From Sphaerisporangium sp. TRM90804 (GTDB lineage Bacteria; Actinomycetota; Actinomycetes; Streptosporangiales; Streptosporangiaceae): a stretch of 64,000 nucleotides of DNA. A model generated the notes under the pieces. The model had not been told where the DNA came from. It worked only from the letters and a program-made list of their open reading frames with translations, and ran no database searches. The DNA lies in NCBI RefSeq assembly GCF_029846175.1, contig NZ_JARWAC010000023.1:62001-126000 (forward strand), read 5' to 3'. The translations under genes were made by a program, and so were the position numbers. Below are positions 42,752 to 51,000 of the stretch, in pieces. Every line of letters begins with the position of its first letter. The first letter of the stretch is position 1.

Positions 42752-42776
42752 GCGGCGGCGAGACGTTGAGACGCAT
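42741..42776 (-). CDS. Probable leader peptide MRLNVSPPPAR
   Basis: An 11-codon frame starting at ATG 42776 and ending at TAA 42743-42741. The stop lies exactly in the loop of a perfect eight-base hairpin. A TAGGTT -10-like box is about eight bases upstream of the ATG, so it may be translated from a leaderless message. The run of three Pro codons near the end could stall ribosomes, which would suit control by translation-inhibiting compounds. Not shown to be translated. Confidence 0.45.
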   Translation of the reverse strand: MRLNVSPPPAR

Positions 42777-42813
42777 GCCGTGGAACCTAACACCGCAGGC
42801 CGAGAAGAACGAC

Positions 42814-43056
42814 GACTTATCGGGGCCCACCCCAGGAGGCCCAAGTGGCCGGATATAGGGGCTCACCCAGAAGGCCCGAGTGGCCCGTTATCGGGCTCGC
42901 CCCAGGATGCCCGAGTGGAGGGTCATCAGGGCCCCAGTACACCCGGGTGGCTGGTTATCGGGCTCGCCCCAGGAGGCTCGGATGGCCGGTTGCCGGGGTT
43001 CGCCCAAGACGCCCGAGTGGGTGGATATCGGAGTCCGCCCTAGTACGCCCGAGTGG
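42814..43056. repeat. Tandem array of seven degenerate 35-bp repeats
   Basis: The consensus unit is close to GGTTATCGGGCTCGCCCCAG followed by GAGGCCCGAGTGGC. The GTGG anchors fall at 42845, 42880, 42915, 42947, 42982 (ATGG), 43017 and 43053, giving spacings of 35, 35, 32, 35, 35 and 36. Units abut with no spacers, so this is not CRISPR. The period is not a multiple of three, so overlapping open frames are unlikely to be genes. It lies between the AhpD-like gene and the leader of the EamA gene. Confidence 0.8.
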
Positions 43057-43070
43057 CGGCGTGCTCCTCC

Positions 43071-43544
43071 TCAGGAGTACTGGCCGACCTGGTAGTCGCC
43101 GGCGGGCCGCTGGACGATGACGCTGAGGCGGTTCCAGGCGTTGATGAACGCGATGAGAGCCACGAGAGCGCCGAGCTGCTCCTCGTCGTAGTGCTTGGCG
43201 GCGTTCGCCCAGGCGTCGTCCGTGACGCCGCCGGCCGCGTCGGCGATGCGGGTGCCCTGCTCCGCCAGTTCCAGAGCGGCGCGCTCGGCCTCGGTGAAGA
43301 CCGTGGCCTCCCGCCAGGCGGCGATCAGGTTGAGGCGTACCGAGGTCTCCCCGGCGTGCGCGGCCTCCTTGGTGTGCATGTCGGTGCAGTAACCGCAGCC
43401 GTTGATCTGGCTGGCGCGGATCTTCACCAGCTCCTGCGTCGCGGCCGGCAGCGCTGAGTCCGCGAGCGGCTTGCCCGCCGCGACGAGGTACTTCAGGGCC
43501 TTGCCTGCGACATCGGTGCCGTGAAGGTTCATGCGAGCATCCAT
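43071..43544 (-). CDS. AhpD-like carboxymuconolactone decarboxylase family protein
   Basis: A 157-residue all-helical protein of the CMD/AhpD family. The redox motif is Cys50-X-X-Cys53 with His57 (CGYCTDMH), the arrangement of alkylhydroperoxidase D. It would reduce organic peroxides using thiol electrons; no AhpC partner is nearby. AAGGAG stands six bases before the ATG. A perfect inverted repeat (TGTTCGGT-N15-ACCGAACA, 43562-43592) lies just upstream and may be an operator. Confidence 0.88.
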   Translation of the reverse strand: MDARMNLHGTDVAGKALKYLVAAGKPLADSALPAATQELVKIRASQINGCGYCTDMHTKEAAHAGETSVRLNLIAAWREATVFTEAERAALELAEQGTRIADAAGGVTDDAWANAAKHYDEEQLGALVALIAFINAWNRLSVIVQRPAGDYQVGQYS

Positions 43545-43561
43545 GGCGCTCTCCTTAGGTT

Positions 43562-43592
43562 TGTTCGGTGGCTACACCTCTCTGACCGAACA
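43562..43592. promoter_or_regulatory. Inverted repeat upstream of the AhpD-like gene
   Basis: TGTTCGGT (43562-43569) and ACCGAACA (43585-43592) are exact complements separated by 15 bases, starting 17 bases upstream of the start codon. It could be an operator or a leader hairpin. Confidence 0.4.
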
Positions 43593-43887
43593 GCCGGGCA
43601 GAACGTGACAGGAACGGATGTGAGGTGCGTCTCCCCGCGTGCACTCGCGGCGGGCCGCCCGCGAATCTGGGATCCGCCGAGCCGTCGCCCCTCCTCATCA
43701 CGATAGTCCGGGCCACCTCCGGCCCGACTCACGCCCGTGATCGTCGTGTGGCCCATCCTGTGGGCCGTCGTGCGGCGCCGCCCCGGCGCGGCCCGAAGCC
43801 TCGACGGCGGCGGTGACGCGGACCCGGCTGCGGCCGTGGCCGTCGCCGTCGCCGTCGGCGCGGAGCGGCCCCGCGTACCTCGTGACA
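43593..43887. other. Intergenic, no gene seen
   Basis: About 295 GC-rich bases between the AhpD-like gene and the SnoaL-like gene promoter. Open frames here (for example 43529-43930 on the minus strand, rich in Arg/Ala/Pro) look like compositional artefacts and cross the promoter elements. No other signal noticed. Confidence 0.4.
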
Positions 43888-43944
43888 TTGACAAGATGAG
43901 TGGCGACTCATATTTTGAGCGACAGATCATGAGTGCTGACTCAT
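43888..43944 (+). promoter_or_regulatory. Consensus promoter with two identical operators
   Basis: TTGACA (43888-43893) and TATTTT (43911-43916) are spaced by exactly 17 bases. ATGAGT-GGCG-ACTCAT (43896-43911) fills the spacer, and ATGAGT-GCTG-ACTCAT (43929-43944) lies after the start point; centres are 33 bases apart, about three helical turns. This is the layout of a tightly repressed promoter with cooperative repressor binding. Confidence 0.75.
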
Positions 43945-43959
43945 CTTAGGAGTGCAACG

Positions 43960-44394
43960 GTGAGCGAAGTAGACGAAGTGGCACTGGCCGGGCCGCGAGA
44001 GGCCTTCGAACGATTCCGAGACCACCTGCTGGCGGGCACATCGGCCGGGCTGGAGACGTTCCTCGCCGACGACGCCGTGGTCGAGACCCCGTTCGCCCCG
44101 CCCGGCGCCCCCCGGCACATCGAGGGCCGCGAGGCGTTCGCCGCGAGGGCCGTCCCTCAACGAGAGGCGCTCCTGAAGCGCATCCGTTTCACCGCCGTAC
44201 GCGACGTGATCGTCCACGAGACGGCAGACCCGCAGGTCGCGTTCATCGAGTACGAACTGGAGGCGACCCGCGAACCCGACGGCCTGCGAGCCGCCGCCCC
44301 CTTCGCGGTGGTGGTGCGAGTAGAGAACGGCCGCGTCACCCTGTGGCGCGAATACCAGAACCCCACGGCGATGGCCCTGCTCGCGACGGTATGA
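43960..44394 (+). CDS. SnoaL-like/NTF2-fold protein
   Basis: A 144-residue cone-shaped NTF2-fold protein: FERFRDHLLAGTSAGLETFL then ADDAVVETPFAPPGAPRHIEG and a late VRVENGRVTLWREYQNPTAM. Family members are small isomerases, hydrolases or binding proteins; no catalytic assignment can be made. The GTG at 43960 follows AGGAG. Expression is governed by a promoter with two identical operators, yet no TetR/MarR-type regulator is adjacent. Confidence 0.82.
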   Translation: MSEVDEVALAGPREAFERFRDHLLAGTSAGLETFLADDAVVETPFAPPGAPRHIEGREAFAARAVPQREALLKRIRFTAVRDVIVHETADPQVAFIEYELEATREPDGLRAAAPFAVVVRVENGRVTLWREYQNPTAMALLATV

Positions 44395-44420
44395 CCGATC
44401 GGCCGGTCCTCACGGGCCGC

Positions 44421-44484
44421 CGCTGACCCGGCCGCGTACTAACGCTTGAATCGTCGCTGACCCGGCCGCGTACTCGCGCTTGAA
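44421..44484. repeat. Two direct repeats of 30 bp
   Basis: CGCTGACCCGGCCGCGTACT plus NNCGCTTGAA occurs at 44421-44450 and 44455-44484 with two mismatches, period 34. It lies between the SnoaL-like gene and the pentapeptide gene. Confidence 0.7.
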
Positions 44485-44606
44485 ACCGCCGCGTCGCGGC
44501 CGGGCGACCGGGGCGGTCAGGCCCTGAATCTTCATGCACGGCCCCACCCTCGCCGAACCATCCGCCCTGCGTCACGTTGTCGGAGGGACCTGCTTGACTG
44601 CTCGGC

Positions 44607-45305
44607 ATGAACTACACGGAGCTGCTGCGCGACGAGCGGAACATCGAGGGCCTCGACCTCTCGGAGACCCCGTTGACCGACGTCCTCGCCGCAGAGCCGT
44701 ACACCTTCAAAGACTGCGACCTGTCGCGGGCCGATCTGCGAGACGCCGACCTGGTGGGCTACGCCTTCGACGGCTGCGTGCTCGACGGAGCCGACTTCCG
44801 CGGCGCCGATCTCGACGGCGCCCGCTTCACCGGCGGCGGCGGCTCCGACATCAAGTTCATCGGCGCCGAGCTCACCGATGCCACCTTCACCAACGTCGAC
44901 CTCTCCGCCGCCCGCTTCGGCCACGCCCTGCTCACCGACGTCGCCTTCACCGGCTGCCGCATGATCGGCGCCACCCTGTCCGACTCGCGCGGCACCCCCT
45001 TCACCCTGACGAGCTGCAACCTCACCATGGCCGACGTCTCCGGCTGCACCTTCCGCAAGCAGACCCTCGACAACATCCGCTTCGACGAGGCCAACCTCGC
45101 GGCCTGCGACTTCGCCGGCGCCGTCCTCACCGAATGCAGGCTCAGAGGCGCCCGCCTCCTGGACACCAAGTTCACCAAGACCGACCTCCGAGGCGCCGAC
45201 CTGGGCACAATCGACGACACCCAACTCCGCACCCTGGCAGGGGCCATAATCAGCCCCGCCCAAGCCGCCGCCCTCCTCGCCGACCGAGGCTTGACGGTCA
45301 TCTGA
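44607..45305 (+). CDS. Pentapeptide repeat protein
   Basis: A 232-residue right-handed quadrilateral beta-helix. More than 25 A(D/N)LXX-type pentapeptides run from about residue 15 to 205 (CDLSRADLRDADLVGYAFDG, GADFRGADLDGARF, ADLGT). A short helical tail ends at AALLADRGLTVI. Such proteins can mimic DNA and protect gyrase (Qnr, MfpA), but many have unknown roles; length is close to Qnr (about 218). No operon partner. Confidence 0.85.
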   Translation: MNYTELLRDERNIEGLDLSETPLTDVLAAEPYTFKDCDLSRADLRDADLVGYAFDGCVLDGADFRGADLDGARFTGGGGSDIKFIGAELTDATFTNVDLSAARFGHALLTDVAFTGCRMIGATLSDSRGTPFTLTSCNLTMADVSGCTFRKQTLDNIRFDEANLAACDFAGAVLTECRLRGARLLDTKFTKTDLRGADLGTIDDTQLRTLAGAIISPAQAAALLADRGLTVI

Positions 45306-45308
45306 CTT

Positions 45309-45755
45309 TCACGAGGTAAACCACCATTTGGGTGGGGTGACCGCGGGGTCGATGACGCGTAACCGGCTAGCTGGAGTCGGGTCGACTCCCCTCAGGGTGA
45401 TCAACCGCTGGCCGTCCGCGTCCTCCAGTACCTCCAGCGCACCGGGGAGTCCCGCGAGGACCGTCGCGATGGCGACGCCCATACCCGCCAGTCCGGCGTG
45501 CTTGTGGGGGTACTCGATTCGGTGTAGTCCGGCGGCTCTGATGGCGGCGACCTCGCGTGGGCGCTGCATCTGTCGGCCGTCATTGGTCAGCACCACATGC
45601 AATCCCTCAGCCGCCGCGCGGGGATAGAGCTGCTCGTCACGGGTTCCAGACCACTGTGGCAGATCGAGCAGATGGACGATTTCGTGGCTCAGGATGAAAG
45701 CGGTGAGCGCCCGATGGAGCGGGCTGGGCACATTCTCATCCAGCAGCAGCCGCAC
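45309..45755 (-). CDS. DUF5615 PIN-like toxin
   Basis: A 148-residue protein starting VRLLLDENVPSPLHRAL, the N-terminal acidic DEN motif of the DUF5615 PIN-like family, followed by a second acidic motif LTNDGRQM (about residue 55). These are the presumed RNase toxins of DUF433/DUF5615 modules. The GTG at 45755 is 20 bases inside the preceding DUF433 gene, so translation is coupled with the antitoxin made first. A ~60-residue C-terminal extension (GALEVLEDADGQRLITLRGV...) exceeds the minimal domain. Confidence 0.8.
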   Translation of the reverse strand: MRLLLDENVPSPLHRALTAFILSHEIVHLLDLPQWSGTRDEQLYPRAAAEGLHVVLTNDGRQMQRPREVAAIRAAGLHRIEYPHKHAGLAGMGVAIATVLAGLPGALEVLEDADGQRLITLRGVDPTPASRLRVIDPAVTPPKWWFTS

Positions 45756-46389
45756 GTGGTTCCCGGGAAGGGTCGTAACTGTCGACGTAGGCGGCGAAGT
45801 CGGCCGCGTCCATCGCGGCCGACGCGGTGACGTTCGGGTAGTAGTCGGAGACCCGCTCGGCGGGCACGCCGTCGCGGAGCAACGCTGCCACCTCGTCGTA
45901 GGGCACCCGCGTCCCCTCAATGACCGGGACTCCACCGCGGACGGCGGGATCCACGCTCACGTGCTCGCGGGGCTGGAGAAGATCGGGAATGTGCCGGCCG
46001 TCGCGGTAGAACGGGCGCAGGACGTCGATCATCTCGTGGATGACGACATTCGCCTTACGGGTGACAAGGTCGGTCGCCTGGTCGGGCTCCACGAGGTAGA
46101 TGCTGCTGCCATCGGCGACCAGCCGGTAAGCCGACAGGTGCTCGCGTTCACGCAGATCGCCGCGGAGCGTGTCGAGAGCCCGGCGAATCTTCTGCAACGA
46201 GGCGTCGTTGCGAAGCCGCACGCAGGTGCGAAGCGCCACCACATCTCTGAACGAGTACAGGACGGGTCGCACCACGGAGACCTCTGGCACGAGGACGGCC
46301 CCGCGGCTCGAACTCGCCTTCCGCCAGTGAGCGAGTTGGCGAAGCGTGGCGCCCGACAGCGCGGCGGCCAGCGGTGGGCTGTAGGACAC
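45736..46389 (-). CDS. DUF433 antitoxin with N-terminal helix-turn-helix
   Basis: A 217-residue protein. The N-terminus resembles a MerR-like DNA-binding segment (AALSGATLRQLAHWR, YSFRDVVALRTCVRLRND). The C-terminal ~70 residues are DUF433: VDPAVRGGVPVIEGTRVPYD then VAALLRDGVPAERVSDYYPN. It is the expected antitoxin and autoregulator for the overlapping DUF5615 gene. The GTG at 46389 was chosen because GAGGAGG lies seven bases upstream; in-frame ATGs up to 46443 lack such a site. Confidence 0.8.
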   Translation of the reverse strand: MSYSPPLAAALSGATLRQLAHWRKASSSRGAVLVPEVSVVRPVLYSFRDVVALRTCVRLRNDASLQKIRRALDTLRGDLREREHLSAYRLVADGSSIYLVEPDQATDLVTRKANVVIHEMIDVLRPFYRDGRHIPDLLQPREHVSVDPAVRGGVPVIEGTRVPYDEVAALLRDGVPAERVSDYYPNVTASAAMDAADFAAYVDSYDPSREPRAAAAG

Positions 46390-46675
46390 CGCGGCACCTC
46401 CTCGCCCGTCTCGCACCAGTTCCCTGGTCATCATCGCAAACATATTGACGATCTTCGTGGCCTCGTCGCGTGCGCGGGTCGGTTTGCGTGACCGGAACAG
46501 GCCAAGTCAGCACTCGGTGTGTTCGTTGGACGGTGGAGGCGGGAGATAGGCCAAGGGTTCGCCCGAGTGGCATGCCGTCACTGGGCGAACGCCCGTTCCA
46601 AGCTGGACGTTTCGCTGAACCTGCGGGCTCTGATACTCCGAGAGCGTTTCGTGACCGCCGCCCGGTGCCTGTCTG
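46390..46675. other. Intergenic, no gene seen
   Basis: Together with the promoter element this forms a 412-base gap. A short plus-strand frame (46519-46704) overlaps the MerR-type promoter and shows no family features. The promoter of the DUF433 gene must lie here, but no clear boxes were seen. Confidence 0.4.
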
Positions 46676-46706
46676 TTGCCTTCACGTTGGCGTCAACGTT
46701 CTAGCG
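46676..46706 (+). promoter_or_regulatory. MerR-type promoter with 19-base spacer and dyad
   Basis: TTGCCT (46676-46681) and CTAGCG (46701-46706) are separated by 19 bases, and the spacer carries the dyad ACGTTG-GCGT-CAACGT (46684-46699). Over-long spacers with a central dyad are the mark of promoters activated by MerR-family proteins. It is about 95 bases before the LLM oxidoreductase start. Confidence 0.6.
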
Positions 46707-46801
46707 TGGCGCGACGGCCGAGGTCAGGCAGGGCGGACGCGTGGTGGGCGACGCCAGTTCATCGCCTTCGGCCGCCGACCCGGCCGAGCGAAGGAACGAC
46801 G

Positions 46802-47656
46802 ATGAAGTTCGCCGTCAGCTACAACACCGCCTATCACGGTGTCGACCCCGACAGGATCATCGCTTATGCCCGGCACGCGGAGGCGTGCGGCTTCGAGGCG
46901 CTGTACGTGCCCGAGCACATCGCCCTGTACCCCGGTGCGATGTTCGGCGCCTACGAGATGCCGCCGTCCCTGCCGTACGCCGACCCGCTCGACTGCCTGA
47001 GCTTCGTCGCCGCGGCGACGAGCACCCTCCTGCTGGGAACGGGCGTCCTGCTGTTGCCGTACCACCACCCGGTGGTCCTGGCCAAGCGCCTGGCGACCAT
47101 CGACGTCCTGTCCAAGGGCCGGATGCGGCTGCTGACGGTAGGTCTCGGCACCCTGCCCGGCGAGGCCCAGGCGATGGGAGTCGACTTCGCCACCCGAGGC
47201 CGCCGCGCCGACGAGGCCATCGACGTGATGCGGCTCCTGTGGGCGGGCGGCGAAGACGGCGTCAGCTTCGCGGGTGAGTTCTTCGCCTTCACCGACCTGT
47301 GCCAGTACCCCAAGCCCTACGAGGCCACCCATTTGCCGATCCACATCGGCGGCTCCAGCCGCGCCGCGGCCCGCCGCGCCGGCCGCCGAGGCGACGGCTA
47401 CTTCCCCGGCGGCGCACTGGACCCCACCGAACGCGCCCTGCAATGGAACCTCGCCCAAACAACCGCCGCCGAAGCGGGCCGCACCACCCAAGCCCTGCAA
47501 TACACCCGCTGGGCCTCCACCGACCTGACCCCCGCGCAAGCAGAAGCACACGCCGCCCAAGGCGTAACCCGCCTCGTCGTCACCCCCACCACCCCCCACC
47601 CAGCCCGACAACACGACGAACTCTCCGCCCTCGCCGACCGCTTCGCCCTCGTCTGA
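46802..47656 (+). CDS. LLM class F420-dependent oxidoreductase
   Basis: A 284-residue TIM-barrel oxidoreductase of the luciferase-like family. Typical pieces: AYARHAEACGFEALYVPEHI, AATSTLLLGTGVLLLPYHHP, LAKRLATIDVLSKGRMRLLTVG and PIHIGGSSRAAARRAGRRGDGYFP. In actinomycetes such enzymes mostly use coenzyme F420 for hydride transfer; the substrate is unknown. The ATG at 46802 follows GAAGGAACGACG. It is preceded by a MerR-type promoter. Confidence 0.85.
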   Translation: MKFAVSYNTAYHGVDPDRIIAYARHAEACGFEALYVPEHIALYPGAMFGAYEMPPSLPYADPLDCLSFVAAATSTLLLGTGVLLLPYHHPVVLAKRLATIDVLSKGRMRLLTVGLGTLPGEAQAMGVDFATRGRRADEAIDVMRLLWAGGEDGVSFAGEFFAFTDLCQYPKPYEATHLPIHIGGSSRAAARRAGRRGDGYFPGGALDPTERALQWNLAQTTAAEAGRTTQALQYTRWASTDLTPAQAEAHAAQGVTRLVVTPTTPHPARQHDELSALADRFALV

Positions 47657-48037
47657 CCATCCCGCCTGATACTCCCGCCAGCACGTGGGACCCCGTACCT
47701 GGACTCGTCCACGCTGCCGGTGGCCCGGAGCCCGTGACTTGCGCCCACCCCCACAAGAACGGTCGGCAGCCAAGCCGCCGACGTCCGAATCACTCCTCAC
47801 CGATGATTTGGTATCAGCCCTAATGAGTTCACACCGCGTTTTCTTGGGGGCGAGCGGCGTCCTGAACTGCCGCTATCGGCTACGAGTAACGCTGAGTGGT
47901 GTCGCGGAGACGAAAAGCGCGTTGACAGCCCCCGTCAGCCCGATCATGATTGCCGCGTTTGATCACTTTTATGTGTGCTTTATGCGGTCCGCAGGGGCGC
48001 GGCGCCGCTAGTCGACGGGGCTTTCCGGAGGAATGGC
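47657..48037. other. Intergenic region with promoter of the RHS gene
   Basis: 381 bases without a credible gene. The only clear signal is the promoter at 47922-47950. The region 47800-48000 is less GC-rich than its surroundings. Confidence 0.45.
47922..47950 (+). promoter_or_regulatory. Sigma70-type promoter of the RHS toxin gene
   Basis: TTGACA (47922-47927) and CATGAT (47945-47950) are 17 bases apart. The predicted start would leave a leader of about 80 bases before the GTG at 48038, whose ribosome site GGAGGA is at 48027-48032. Confidence 0.6.
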
Positions 48038-51000
48038 GTGCGCTTTCAGCGTGCTCAAATCTGGCTGTTCGTGTTCCTTTCCATCGCCTTGCTGGTGTCC
48101 AGCATCGGCGTTGTGACCGACCTGGTGTCGCCATCCTCTCCGGATGCTTCCCAGGAGCAGTCGGTGGAGGGGCAGCCGATCAAGAAGGTCGCCGATGTGC
48201 GGGGAGTGGAGGACGCGCCTCCCGCAATGGAGCGTTCCGGCGAACCGGTGTGGCCGAAGGCCGGATCGGCCGAGGTGACGTTGGGAGAGAGCCTCACCAA
48301 GGTGCCCGACGTCCCCTTGGCGGTGGGAAAGGTGCCCGGCACCGGCTCACCGGGCAAGGTTCGCGTGGAGACGCTGGGGGCCGACACGGCTAAACGTCTG
48401 GGCGGGGTGGCGACAGGCGTGCGCGTCACGCGCGCCAACGGCGTGACCGGCACCGGGCGGGTGCGGGTGAGCGTCGACTACGCCGGGTTCGCCAACGCCC
48501 ATCCGGGCGGATACGCCGCGCGCCTGGGCCTGGTGCAGATGCCCGCCTGCGTACTGGCTGCCCGTCCCGACTCCGCCTGCGCGAAGGCCGCGGAGAGGGC
48601 ACGAATGATCCCCGTGCGGAACGACCTGGCCGGACGGCGGCTGGTCGCGGATGTAGAGGCGGCGCCGGGCGCGTCCCAGACGGACGGAAACGTCTACGTG
48701 GTGGCCTCGGCGGCAGCAGCGGACAATCCCGACTCGTCGACGGGCAACTTCGCCGCGACCGATCTGAAGGCGGCCGGCTCCTGGCAGGTCGGCCTTTCGG
48801 GCGGCGGCTTCTCCTACTCCTACCCCATCCCGGTGCCGCCCCCGGTCGCCGGCGAGGCGCCCAGCCTGGCGCTGTCGTACTCCTCTTCGGCGATCGACGG
48901 CTTGACCAACTACACCAACAACCAGGCGTCCGTGGCCGGCATGGGCTGGGAGGTCTCCAGCGGGTTCATCGAGCGCCGGTTCCGCAACTGCTCAGACGAC
49001 GTCGCCGAGACGAACAAGAACACCGACCAGCGCAACTGGAAGCACCTGTGCTGGGAGTCGCCCGACGAGAACGACGGCGACGCGGCGACCACCGACTACA
49101 CCACCTCTCACCTGGTGCTGTCCCTGGACGGCAAGTCGTCGCCGATCGTCAAGGACAAGACGTCCGGTGGCTGGAAGACCGTCGAGGACTTCGGCTGGCG
49201 GATCGAGCTGCTCACCTCCAGTCAGACGAGCCAGTCGTTCTGGGTCGTCACGACGACAGACGGCACGGTGTACCGGTTCGGGTACCGCCGCGACTCGATG
49301 TGGCAGACGGCTCACGTGGGCGACGATCCGGGCGAGCCGTGCCGTGCCCAGTACTCCACCAGCGGTACGCCGGGGCTGTGCAACGCCCCGTGGCGGTGGA
49401 ACATGGACCAGGAGATCGACCCCAACGGCAACGTGGTCGACTACACCTTCGCCCGCGAGGAGAACTGGTACTGCAAGGTCGTCGGCGCGCTGTGCCAGCC
49501 GGGCCCGCTGGGAGACGGCCGCGCGTTCCGCGTCCCCTACGACCGGGGCGGCTACCTCAGCCAGGTCGCGTACGGCCGCAACACCCGGGTGACCGGCTCG
49601 GCGCACACCGCCAGGGTGACGTTCAACGCCGTTGACCGCGGCACCCCGCCCGCGTCCGGCGTGCCATGGGACAACGACACCCCGACCGACCTGAACTGCC
49701 CGTCCGGCCCTTCGGACGTGATCACGGCGTGTGACATCCCCGGCCCGGCGTTCTACATCACCAAACGGCTCAACACCGTCGTCACCTCGGTGCACAACCC
49801 GAGCACCAACGGCTGGGACGAGGTGTACCGGCTGGAAGCCGGCTACAAGTGGGTCTACACCAACATCGTCCCGCCGCTGTCCCCAACCGGCCCGGTGCTG
49901 TGGCTGGACACCCTGCGCCCGGTCGGCCTCGCCGGTGACGGCCCCGACATCCCGCTGCCCCCGGTCGACTTCGAGGCCGCGCTGCTGGACAACCGAGCGG
50001 ACTACAACAGTTCCCAGGGCAAGGCGCGCCTGCAATTCCCCCGCGTCATCTCGGTCTACAACGGCCTGGGCGGCCGCACCGACGTCTCCTACGGCCAGGC
50101 CAATCCCTGCCCGTACCCGTCCGGCTACCCGATCACGGGCTGGGACGCCAACGTCCGCGACTGCTACCTGGCCACGCTCGGGACGTACTACGACAGCAGC
50201 GGCATCCCCCGCACCACCCGGGCCGTCTACATGAAGTGGCTCGTCACCAAGGCCGTCGACAAGGATCTGGTCGGCGGCTCCCCGGACGTGCCCACCTGGT
50301 ACCAGTACCTGGGCACCCCGGCGTGGGCGCGGGCCTTCAACTACATGCGGGCCACCACCAACAACGGAGTTCTGTGCACCCCGCCGGTCACCGGCTACTG
50401 CAAGACCCTGACCGAGGACTGGGACGAGTTCCGCGGCTACCAGACCGTCCGCACCATCAAGGGCGAGGGCACGAGCCCTGACGACTACAGCGTCTCCACC
50501 ACCGCCTTCTACCGCGGCATGTACGACGACCCGCGCGCCAACGGCACCACGAAGCAGACCACCATCACCGACTTCGACGGCAACACCTACCCCGACCGCC
50601 GCGTCCTGGTCGGCCGAACCCTGCAGGAACAGACCTGGCGCGCCACCACCCTCACCGCACAGGGGGCGGTAACCTCCGCCGCAGGCGGCCAGGACGGACA
50701 GAGCGCACAGGCGCTTGCGATTCCCAGCGGCGCGAAGGTCGCCGGGGCGATCGGGGTGCTCGCCGGAACGGTGGCCAAGAAACTGACCAGGCAAGCGCTG
50801 CGCTGCACCTATCCCACCTGGAGCAGAACCCAGCTGTACGGCCGCGGCAGCCGGGTCACCTGGCGCGACCACCACTGGGAAGGCAAGAACCTCAACATGG
50901 GCATCGGCGCCGAACCCGGCGTCGACTCCTCCTGGGCCGACCTCGGCATCTGCGCCGACCCCACGCCGACCCCCACCCCCACAGGCTCTCAGCCTCCCGA

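Noticed and set aside
42814-43056. CRISPR array
   Set aside because: Units are contiguous and degenerate with no unique spacers, and no cas gene is in the window.
42705-43120. Two overlapping plus-strand open frames across the 35-bp repeats
   Set aside because: The 35-base period means each unit would be read in a different phase, so no repeat protein is encoded; hairpin and leader signals also overlap.
43529-43930. 133-codon minus-strand frame upstream of the AhpD-like gene
   Set aside because: Arg/Ala/Thr-rich, overlaps the AhpD start and runs across the doubly operated promoter on the other strand.
48992-50875. 627-codon open frame antisense to the RHS gene
   Set aside because: No family features; opposite strand is continuous RHS/YD sequence.
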